A DNA stretch of 64,000 nucleotides from Cryphonectria parasitica EP155 (Eukaryota > Ascomycota > Sordariomycetes > Diaporthales > Cryphonectriaceae): contig NW_024468909.1 in NCBI RefSeq assembly GCF_011745365.1, positions 2,232,001 through 2,296,000 of the forward strand. Reading direction: 5' to 3'. The notes beneath the pieces are model-generated. The model saw only the letters and a program-made list of their open reading frames with translations. It made no database searches and was not told the DNA's origin. The first letter of the stretch is position 1, and each line of letters starts with the position of its first letter. The position numbers and the translations under genes are program-made. Below are positions 56,301 to 64,000 of the stretch, piece by piece.

Positions 56301-59078
56301 ATGAATTCAAAGATGGAATTCACCGACAGGGCCAAGAAGGCATTGGAGGATGCCATGGCCTTGGCCGAACAATACGCCCACAGCCAGCTCCTCCCCGTCC
56401 ACCTGGCTGTCGCCCTTCTCGAACCCCTCCCAGACCAGTCCAAGGACCAGCAGAACGGTCCTAAGGGCACCCAGCACACCCTCCTGCGGCAAGTTGTCGA
56501 GCGAGCACACGGCGACCCGCAGCTCTTCGACCGAGCCCTCAAGAAGACCCTCGTCCGCCTGCCCAGCCAAGATCCTCCGCCAGAGAATGTCTCCATGGCA
56601 CCCACCTTCAACACTGTCCTTCGTAAGGCAATGGAACTACAAAAGGTGCAGAAGGATAGCTACATCGCCGTCGACCACCTGATCACGGCGCTTGCTGAGG
56701 ATGCCGGCATTGCCAACTGCCTCAAGGAGGCCAACATTCCCAAACCAAAATTGGTGCAGGATGCCGTGCAAACCATCCGCGGCACGAAGAGGGTGGACTC
56801 CAAGACCGCCGACACTGAGGAGGAATCTGAGAACCTAGCCAAGTTTACCATCGACATGACCGCCATGGCGCGGGAAGGCAAAATCGACCCCGTCATCGGC
56901 CGTGAAGAGGAGATTCGGCGAGTCATCCGAATCTTGTCTCGCCGTACCAAGAACAACCCCGTCCTCATTGGCGAGCCTGGTGTCGGCAAGACAACCGTCG
57001 TGGAGGGTTTGGCACAGCGGATTGTCAATGCCGACGTGCCCGACAACCTGGCCCAGTGCAAGCTGCTCTCGCTCGATGTGGGTGCCCTGGTTGCCGGTTC
57101 CAAGTACCGAGGCGAGTTCGAGGAGAGGATGAAGGGCGTGTTGAAAGAGATCGAGGACTCGAAGGATATGATTGTTCTTTTCGTCGATGAAATTCACCTG
57201 CTCATGGGTGCCGGCTCTTCCGGTGAGGGCGGCATGGACGCAGCCAACCTTTTGAAGCCCATGTTGGCCCGAGGCCAACTCCACTGTATCGGTGCCACCA
57301 CTCTCGCCGAGTATCGCAAGTACATCGAGAAGGATGCCGCCTTCGAACGTCGATTCCAACAGGTCCTGGTCAAGGAGCCCTCGATTCCCGAGACCGTCTC
57401 CATCCTTCGAGGTCTCAAGGAAAAGTACGAAGTCCACCATGGTGTCACTATTGCCGACAGCGCCATTGTCGCTTCTGCCAGCCTTGCTGCCCGGTATCTC
57501 ACCTCTCGACGCCTGCCCGACTCTGCCGTTGATCTCATTGACGAGGCCGCGGCAGCTGTCCGGGTAGCCCGGGAGTCGCAGCCAGAAATCATCGACTCCC
57601 TGGAGCGGCGCCTGCGGCAACTCAAAATTGAAATTCACGCCTTATCCCGCGAAAAGGACGATGCATCCAAGACGCGCCTTCAACAAGCCAAGCAGGATGC
57701 TGCGAACGTTGAGGACGAGCTGCGGCCCCTGCGCGAAAAGTACGAGAGCGAGAGAAAGCGTGGCAAGGACATCCAGGAAGCTAAGATGAAGCTCGATCAG
57801 CTCAAGGTCAAGATGGAGGATGCCAGCCGGATGGGCGACACTGCTCGCGCTGCCGACCTTCAATACTATGCCATTCCTGAACAGGAAGCCAACATCAAGC
57901 GACTGGAGAAGGAGAAGGCTACCGCCGATGCTGCTCTCCACGCCAACGGTGGCGACGGCGGCTCCATGATCACTGATGTCGTAGGACCAGACCAGATCAA
58001 CGAGATCGTGTCTCGCTGGACCGGCATACCCGTCACCCGTCTCAAGACTTCCGAGAAGGACAAGCTCCTGAAGATGGAGAGTGCTCTCGGAAAGGTTGTC
58101 GTTGGTCAGAAAGAGGCTGTTCAGGCCGTCTCAAACGCCATCCGCCTTCAGCGGTCCGGCCTGAGCAACCCCAACCAGCCCCCAAGCTTCCTGTTCTGTG
58201 GTCCTTCTGGAACAGGCAAGACGCTGCTGACCAAGGCTCTCTCGGAATTCCTCTTCGACGATCCCAAGGCCATGATTCGGTTCGACATGTCCGAGTACCA
58301 GGAGCGCCATGCCCTCAGCAGAATGATTGGTGCCCCCCCTGGATACGTTGGACACGATGCCGGTGGTCAGCTTACAGAGGCCCTCCGCCGCAAGCCGTTC
58401 TCTATCCTTCTCTTCGATGAAGTCGAGAAGGCGGCCAAGGAGATTCTGACTGTTTTGCTCCAGCTGATGGACGACGGTCGCATCACTGATGGCCAAGGAC
58501 GTGTCGTCGACGCCAAGAACTGCATCGTCGTCATGACTTCCAACCTGGGTGCTGAGTACCTCGCCCGCCCCAACGCAAAGGACGGCAAGATCGACCCGAC
58601 CACTCGGGAGCTCGTCATGAACGCTCTGCGGAACTACTTCCTGCCCGAGTTCCTCAACCGTATCAACTCGATCGTCATATTCAACCGTCTTACCCGGAGG
58701 GAGATTCGCAAGATTGTCGATGTTCGCATCAGCGAGATCCAGAAGCGCCTCTCAGATAACGATCGGCATGTCTTCATCTCCGTATCCGATGAAGCTAAAG
58801 ACTACCTGGGAAATGCTGGCTACTCCCCAGCCTATGGTGCTCGTCCACTGTCGCGCCTGATCGAGAAGGAGATCCTCAACCGCCTCGCGGTCCTTATCCT
58901 GCGGAACAACGTCAGGGACGGCGAAGCGGCGCGCGTCGAGCTGGTGGATGGCAAGATTACCGTTCTGCCGAACCACCCAGATTCCGATACAGAGGACGAA
59001 GATATGATACTGGACGACGAGGAGGATGCTGTGGATGAGATTGTCAAGGACGACATGGATGAGGACATCTACGATTGA
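56301..59078 (+). CDS. HSP104: Heat shock protein Hsp104/Hsp98 (ClpB disaggregase)
   Basis: Hexameric AAA+ ATPase that threads aggregated proteins through its pore with Hsp70/Hsp40; cytosol and nucleus. Intronless, 925 residues, matching filamentous-fungal Hsp98. Domains: ClpN repeat domain (about 1-150), NBD1 with Walker [10 protein letters not shown] (from residue 224) and Walker [10 protein letters not shown] (near 294-300), and the pore loop KYRGEFEER. The coiled-coil middle domain follows (about 420-545, rich in Lys/Glu, [15 protein letters not shown] onward), which distinguishes it from ClpA/C. NBD2 has [10 protein letters not shown] (from residue 634), the pore loop GYVGHD and [11 protein letters not shown]. 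The C-terminus is strongly acidic and ends DEDIYD, the kind of tail that binds TPR co-chaperones in Hsp104. All ATPase motifs are intact. Lack of introns is usual for heat-shock genes, whose transcripts must be made when splicing is impaired. STREs are upstream. Confidence 0.97.
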   Translation: MNSKMEFTDRAKKALEDAMALAEQYAHSQLLPVHLAVALLEPLPDQSKDQQNGPKGTQHTLLRQVVERAHGDPQLFDRALKKTLVRLPSQDPPPENVSMAPTFNTVLRKAMELQKVQKDSYIAVDHLITALAEDAGIANCLKEANIPKPKLVQDAVQTIRGTKRVDSKTADTEEESENLAKFTIDMTAMAREGKIDPVIGREEEIRRVIRILSRRTKNNPVLIGEPGVGKTTVVEGLAQRIVNADVPDNLAQCKLLSLDVGALVAGSKYRGEFEERMKGVLKEIEDSKDMIVLFVDEIHLLMGAGSSGEGGMDAANLLKPMLARGQLHCIGATTLAEYRKYIEKDAAFERRFQQVLVKEPSIPETVSILRGLKEKYEVHHGVTIADSAIVASASLAARYLTSRRLPDSAVDLIDEAAAAVRVARESQPEIIDSLERRLRQLKIEIHALSREKDDASKTRLQQAKQDAANVEDELRPLREKYESERKRGKDIQEAKMKLDQLKVKMEDASRMGDTARAADLQYYAIPEQEANIKRLEKEKATADAALHANGGDGGSMITDVVGPDQINEIVSRWTGIPVTRLKTSEKDKLLKMESALGKVVVGQKEAVQAVSNAIRLQRSGLSNPNQPPSFLFCGPSGTGKTLLTKALSEFLFDDPKAMIRFDMSEYQERHALSRMIGAPPGYVGHDAGGQLTEALRRKPFSILLFDEVEKAAKEILTVLLQLMDDGRITDGQGRVVDAKNCIVVMTSNLGAEYLARPNAKDGKIDPTTRELVMNALRNYFLPEFLNRINSIVIFNRLTRREIRKIVDVRISEIQKRLSDNDRHVFISVSDEAKDYLGNAGYSPAYGARPLSRLIEKEILNRLAVLILRNNVRDGEAARVELVDGKITVLPNHPDSDTEDEDMILDDEEDAVDEIVKDDMDEDIYD

Positions 59079-59932
59079 GTTTCTCTTCCTCTCACTTCAC
59101 AGGCAAACGGCGTTGGGCAAGCATGGTTATGAGTTACGAATATTAATACAGCATCGTCAAATTGCGATGTTTTGGGAGGCAATATGATTTGGCGTTTATG
59201 CTTGCAAGGGATGTCAAGACTGAAAAGATCCTAGTAGATAGATAGTCTTCAACATGATACATCTGCAATCAAACTTGTAATAGCATCTGTGCACTGTGAT
59301 ATTTGGGATGAGTATGTCTAGCTTCGGGATGTCCGCCAAGCTAAGGAACGTTGATATAGATGGCCGGGAATCGCTGCTGGCCAAATAATTATCTTAAGGG
59401 ATCGGAGCATATTTAATGTGATGATAATTTTCCTCTTAATTGTGATTTTTGATAGCTATATTCCGCGGGGAGGGGTGTTCATTGAGGCGCGTGCATCACT
59501 TCCGGTCACATTAACTGAGCACCAAGCCGTCTCAAGCGATTACCAAGTAATTAACGCAACCGTTTCAATTGACCGTCATTGTCCACGATTATTTAAAGCT
59601 TATCAATAAGTCTGGACCAAAATTGCTGTACTGTATTTTTGTAGTGGGGTGGTGGCCTGTTAAAAAGCAAACAAAGCAGGTCCAGTCCCCATTGGGTTCT
59701 GAATAGTGGCCAAAAGCTGAAAGGACTTGGAAGTATGCTGTTGCCACTTGCTATTACAATTCAAATGTAATTCTCGCCTCATAGAATTTCAATGCACCGC
59801 CTCGAACTTGGACTCGAGTTGATCAAATTGGCTGAGGCAGATGCAATCAAAAAAATCAAGTCCCTATTGACTGAGCCAATATTCACCCTCTACTCCCGGC
59901 CCAGTACCCCTACTCGTCACTTTCACTCACTC
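59079..59932. other. Intergenic between HSP104 and the UstYa-like gene
   Basis: HSP104 3' flank then the promoter of the UstYa-like gene. AT-rich around 59380-59620. No gene seen; an upstream in-frame ATG at 59792 could lengthen the UstYa-like protein by 47 residues. Confidence 0.6.
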
Positions 59933-61289
59933 ATGGACAGTCTGAAAGAGGCTGCCCGCCGCACCCTCATTCAAGCTGGCCTGCGGCACCAGTCCCTCCC
60001 AACGACTAATGATGCCAAGGACAGCGAGCGTCTCCTTGCGTCGCCGTCGCCATCGGGAGACTCGGACCTGACGGCGTGCGAGAAGAAGACGCGGGACTCA
60101 TGTGAATGTGTCTGCCACCAGACGGGGCCGCTGTGGCCGCTGCAACGGCTGATGACCGCTCGGATCAATTTGTTTGCGAGCTTGTTCTGGCTGCTTGGTG
60201 CGCTGTTGATGATTCTTGCGTTTGGGGGGAAGCGGGGAATGCCTGAGAATGGGATCTTTGGTTGGTGTGAGTAATCATTCGACTTTCTCCTTCTGTCCAA
60301 AGAGTGTCTGGTCAAGTAATGTTGACATTTCTGTCCTTCTAGCACCGGTTGTGGATGATAACATGTCGGAGTATGTCGAGTATACATTTCCTTATTTCGA
60401 TGTCGATCCTGGCCAGGAGCTGTGGAACAACAAGCCGACATATGAGCAAGATGTCAGGTGGTATGAATCGTACAGTGAGTATCCGTTTACCTCTTCTCTT
60501 TCTTCTTGTTCCCCTCGGGAAAGAAAAATCTCACCGTTAATGATTTGGATTGACTGACTTGTATGTGGTGTACCTCATCAAAGACTGGCTCACGGCCGTT
60601 CCAACCAAGGATGCCGAGCAAATACCCAATGGCACAGTCAGAATCCCAGGTGATGAAGAAAACAGTGTGAGTTCATCTCTCTTCCTACTCCTCGATCGAC
60701 AAAGCTGACAGGTGCTGCCACCCCCCTCAGCTCGTGTGGCTCGGCGTCTTCCACGAGCTCCACTGCATCAACGTGCTTCGGAAGCTGGTTTGGTTCGAGT
60801 ACTACAGTGTCATGGCGGATCTGGTCGCTGGAAGGAACAATATGAGAAACCATCTAAGTGAGTTTCAAGGAGCGCTCTTCCAACCGAAAAAAGACCTTGA
60901 AAAATCACCCCCGCTGACATTAAGAAAAACCAGTCCACTGCGTCGACGCTATCCGCAAGGCCACCATGTGCCACGCCGACATAACCCCGATCCCCTTCTG
61001 GTCCAAGCCCGAGCTGAAAAACGGCGAGATCACGCCCATGTTCAAGACCCCGCACACGTGCCGCAGCTACGACCGCGTGCGCACCTGGGCCGAGGAGCAC
61101 CGCGTCGAGCACTTTGAGTGCACGGACGAGGTGACGTGCGGCGCGCTGAACGCCATCACCATGACGGTGCCGCCTGGCGACCCGCAGCCTACACACTGGC
61201 CGGACCCAAACCCGGCGGAGGCGGATGTGTACACGGAGGAGGATAAGAAGATTTTGCAGTGCGATAAGAGCGTGCTGGACTGGTGCTGA
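59933..61289 (+). CDS. UstYa-family (DUF3328) oxidase-like protein
   Basis: Member of the UstYa family, type II membrane oxidases that cyclise or hydroxylate peptides in fungal RiPP and related pathways (ustiloxin, phomopsin, asperipin, cyclochlorotine). Exons: 59933-60266, 60343-60474, 60584-60666, 60731-60857, 60934-61289; introns 76, 109, 64 and 76 bp. The product is 343 residues. A cytoplasmic N-terminus with a Cys cluster (CECVCH) precedes one membrane helix at about 79-97 (INLFASLFWLLGALLMILAF). The two diagnostic HxxHC motifs are both intact: H191-C195 (HELHC, in VFHELHCINVLRK) and H224-C228 (HLIHC, followed by VDAIRK). The C-terminus has paired Cys (TCRSYDRV, HFECTDEVTCG, QCDKSVLDWC). 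No UstYb partner, precursor peptide or NRPS is in the window. The next gene is a dehydrogenase on the same strand. Confidence 0.9.
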
Positions 61290-62047
61290 GGTGGAAATTT
61301 TGTCCATGTGTGGGCTATGTCGTTGTCATCTGAATACTTTATTTCTTGCCATGAATTTTGGGGCTGAGTATTCCTTCTGCCCCCCCTTTCCTAACATCTG
61401 GGATGGTGATGAATTTGAAGAGCAGAGTACCAAACAAAAAGGAAACTACTTTACCTTCTTTTTCTTCTTGTTTTTTTATTATTATAAAAAAAATATGAAT
61501 TTTTAAATTCTCTCTCTTCCTACTCCTCCTCCTCTCCCTCTTCTTTAATTTGTCTCATAGTCCACCCTTTCTCAACCTCTTTCTACCCCCAAAATAAGAA
61601 GCAACTCGTTACTTCAATACGAGCAAAGGCTCTGCCTCGGCATACCCTGTATAAGTTACCCGTTTCGGCAACCCAATTGGTTCCCCACACAGTCCGGTGC
61701 CGGATTCCTGACTAAGAATCGTCCCGAGGCCCGGCTTTCGGTGCGGAAGTATGACGCTGCAGAAACCAAGGAGAGGGGCAGGGGTTTTTTTTTGCATATG
61801 TGGCGGGCCTGTATGTAAACTGTGGAGATGCCGGATCAGATCAGGAGGAGAGGTTCTCCAGATAAACCTGCGCCAAAAATTTCAAGTAAAAAAAAGAGGA
61901 CCAGTGCGTGCGGCGGCCAAAAGCCGGAAGCTGGAACAAGAGTTATCACAAAAAAGAAGAAAAATTCACCACAGCTGCTCATCGGTTTTCACATTCGTAT
62001 CATCAAGAACAAACGAGGAGCAAGCGGCGCTCAAGGCACAGACAGCA
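61290..62047. other. Intergenic between the UstYa-like gene and the alcohol dehydrogenase
   Basis: AT-rich to about 61500 with T and A runs, then CT-rich (61510-61570). No precursor-like open frame with repeated cores between Lys-Arg sites was found. Confidence 0.6.
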
Positions 62048-63647
62048 ATGGCTGAAAAGACCACCATGAAGGCCGTCGTCTTCGATGGCCCGTACAAGGT
62101 TTCGATCCAGGAACGGCCGGTTCCGAAGTGTAAGCCATTCACCCCCGTTCTCGTGGTGCTGAGACGAAACGAAAGCCTGACTTGTGAGCAGTGCAGAGCC
62201 CCGGCGACATCATCGTGAAAGTGCAGGCTACCGCCCTGTGTGGATCGTACGTTGTTGTGCTCTCAACCCCGCTCTCCTCCCGCGCCAGATCGTGGGGTGT
62301 TGGAGCATGTTGTGCTGACGCTGGACAATTCGGCGCAAAGTGAGCTGCACGTCTTCAGAGGTCACCAGCCATCCGACACGGGCTTTATAATGTAAGCAAT
62401 TTCTCGCTCGCGGGTTGTGACTGGGTTCCTTTCTAATGCCATACACAGGGGCCATGAGTTCACTGGTATCGTCGTGGAGGCAGGCGAGAACGTAAAGACT
62501 ATCAAGACGGGAGACAAGATTGTCTCCCCGTTCACAACAACATGGTAAGCATGAAAATAGAACCTGAGACGTTGACAAGAGATTGTGTCGGTAGCTGATA
62601 TGGTCTTATTCGTGCAGTGGGAAATGCTTCTACTGCCAAAACGGATACTCGTCCCGCTGCGTCGAGTCCCTTCTTTTCGGCTGCCCAAAGCTGTGAGTCG
62701 AACCAGCCCTCCAACAACCTCGTGCTTTTGTACAACTAGCCAGCTGTGCTGATGAGATACGTTTTCTTCAGAGATGGCGGACAGGCCGAGTACGTCCGTG
62801 TTCCCAACGCAGATGGCACCGTGATGAGGGCCCCTTCCGAGATCCAGGACCAATGCCTCGTGCTGATGGCAGACATCTTCCCCACCGGCTATTTCGGCGC
62901 CAAGAATGCCTTCTCCCGGCTCTCGCCCGGTGAGATCGAGAACGGCACCGTCGTGGTCATCGGATGTGGGCCCGTCGGCATCTGTGCCATCATCGCCGCG
63001 CTCGAGTACAAGCCGAAGCACCTGTTTGCCGTGGACAGTGTAGAGAGCCGGCTGGAGCAGGCGAGGCAGGCAGGGGCGGAGCCGCTGAACTTCATGACGG
63101 ACAAGGAGGGCATGTTTGAGCGGGTCAGGGGCGCGACCGAGGGCAGGGGCGCGGATGCCGTGATCGAGGTTGTGGGATTGAGTCCGGCGCTACGGACGGC
63201 ATTTGACCTGATCAGACCTTGGGGTGTGATTTCGAGTATCGGTGTGCATAACGCGGAGGTGAGTGACGCATTTTTGAGACGTGCCTTGGTGCCTCATTGA
63301 CTGACGGGTTCTGAACAGATTCCATGGACTGGAAATGACGCGTATAAGTGAGTTTGACCTTGTAGCATGCTTCGAGGTCCATCGTGCTAAACCAGTGCAG
63401 CAAGAACCTCCGCCTTTCCATGGGCCGATGCCCTGTGCGGTCGCTGTTCCCCGAGGCGCTGGCAGTGTTGGCCAAGCAGCAGGACAAGTTGAGGTACGTC
63501 TCCATGTGTCCCCAGTAGTGGTTCAAGAAAGCCTGGCTAACCAGCCACAGCTTCATGTTTGACAAGATCATGCCATTGGAGGAAGCCGTCGAAGGCTATG
63601 AACTTTTCGACCAGATGAAGGTGCACAAGGTAATCTTCAAACCTTGA
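62048..63647 (+). CDS. Zinc-dependent alcohol dehydrogenase, MDR superfamily (formaldehyde-dehydrogenase-like branch)
   Basis: NAD(P)-dependent medium-chain dehydrogenase; substrate unknown. Nine exons: 62048-62129, 62192-62246, 62341-62391, 62449-62544, 62618-62692, 62772-63258, 63319-63347, 63401-63493, 63551-63647. All introns are 53-94 bp, and the frame joins exactly at each. The product is 354 residues. The catalytic zinc site is C44 (ALCGSELH) with H65-E66 (GHEFTG). The structural zinc is bound by C95, C98, C101 and C109 (CGKCFYCQNGYSSRC). The Rossmann glycine motif is VIGCGPVGICA, and the acidic residue in LFAVDSVESRL favours NAD. The C-terminal PLEEAVEGYELFDQ is the family's last helix. 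The exon density in the first 700 bp is notable; the 29-nt exon 7 is the smallest. The ATG at 62048 is used; one six codons later is also possible. Confidence 0.92.
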
Positions 63648-63782
63648 CGAACGGGATGAATCTTCTCCAAGGCGTAGTCAACTTCATGATGTAGTCAAGG
63701 TGTCAAAAACCGTCCATAGTATAGCTCTGTGAGATGACAGTAGTTCAGAATGCGACAGATCTCGCAGCAGCCGCCCGAATGG

Positions 63783-64000
63783 TTAATTCTGCCTCGGCTT
63801 GACGATCCCATCGTGCATCATGTAGTAGACAATCGTCGAGTCATCATGGACCACAGCCATGAGCACCCTCTTGCCGCGCTTGGAGCCCCGCCACTTCTTC
63901 CACTCGGGACAAGTACCAGTCAGGTCCTCTCTGGCCTTGGCAGCAGGCGGCAGCGCGTCGACCGAGTCCAAGACGGCGGCAAACGCGCGCAGACTCATCT
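63783..64000 (-). CDS. SEN15: tRNA-splicing endonuclease subunit Sen15, 3' part
   Basis: C-terminal 72 residues of a Sen15-type protein, a structural subunit of the heterotetrameric endonuclease that cuts introns from pre-tRNAs. The 5' part lies beyond the window edge. The visible part has SLRAFAAVLDSVDALP, PEWKKWRGSKRGKRVLMAVV and the terminal signature HDDSTIVYYMMHDGIVKPRQN, which is highly typical of fungal Sen15 ends. The ATG at 63998 is probably internal, because homologues have 'WSLR-FA-VFDGL' far from their start. It converges on the dehydrogenase gene with 135 bp between the stops. Confidence 0.85.
   Translation of the reverse strand, partial: MSLRAFAAVLDSVDALPPAAKAREDLTGTCPEWKKWRGSKRGKRVLMAVVHDDSTIVYYMMHDGIVKPRQN

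Noticed and set aside
59079..62047. RiPP precursor gene near the UstYa-like protein
   Set aside because: No open frame with signal peptide and repeated cores bounded by Lys-Arg sites was found in either flank within the window.
1..64000. CRISPR arrays, rRNA, prokaryotic operons or riboswitches
   Set aside because: The window is clearly fungal nuclear DNA; tandem repeats present are microsatellites without spacers.

Overview
The window is nuclear DNA of a filamentous ascomycete. Most genes carry several short introns (about 53-125 bp) with GT(R)AGT or GTACGT donors and YAG acceptors. The gene set (HSP98/HSP104, Mug80/Clg1-type cyclin, UstYa/DUF3328 protein, Fot1-like transposon) is typical of Pezizomycotina, and I infer Sordariomycetes; I cannot place it lower than class. 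I see no rRNA, no convincing tRNA, no CRISPR and no bacterial-style operon. All exon borders were read by eye from splice consensus and reading-frame phase.

Layout. 1-3.6 kb: 3' part of a GPI10 mannosyltransferase gene (+) converging on an MFS transporter (-). 6.9-9.7 kb: a Sac7-like RhoGAP (-). 13.5-17.5 kb: CTR9 of the Paf1 complex (-). 18.4-18.9 kb: a small TMEM14 membrane protein (-). 19.7-22.5 kb: a Fot1/pogo-type DNA transposon with near-perfect terminal inverted repeats, a TA target duplication and a transposase gene with two stop codons. It sits beside, and probably inside, an older broken reading frame. 23.2-24.0 kb: a single-pass membrane protein (+). 24.0-37.1 kb: about 13 kb with no credible gene, rich in simple repeats, upstream of a Clg1/Pho85-type cyclin (+). 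41.2-42.6 kb: a prolyl 4-hydroxylase-like dioxygenase (+). 46.3-48.0 kb: a sulfotransferase-like P-loop protein (+), converging on a 1201-residue secreted Ser/Thr-rich protein (-, 48.4-52.2 kb). 53.0-54.1 kb: a lineage-type hypothetical (+), converging on MHR1/mL67 (-, 54.4-55.6 kb). MHR1 diverges from HSP104 (+, 56.3-59.1 kb) across a promoter with several STRE motifs. 59.9-61.3 kb: a UstYa-family protein (+). 62.0-63.6 kb: a zinc-type alcohol dehydrogenase with nine exons (+). 63.8-64.0 kb: the 3' end of SEN15 (-).

Most genes are core housekeeping: GPI anchors, Rho signalling, transcription elongation, mitochondrial genome and ribosome, disaggregase, tRNA splicing. The accessory part is the transposon and pseudogene block, the secreted Ser/Thr-rich protein, the sulfotransferase-like protein and the UstYa/dehydrogenase pair. 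I found no clearly new system. The best leads are the 13 kb gene-free block before the cyclin, the orphan secreted protein, the UstYa/dehydrogenase pair with no visible precursor peptide, and the unusual number of G/C homopolymers outside coding exons.
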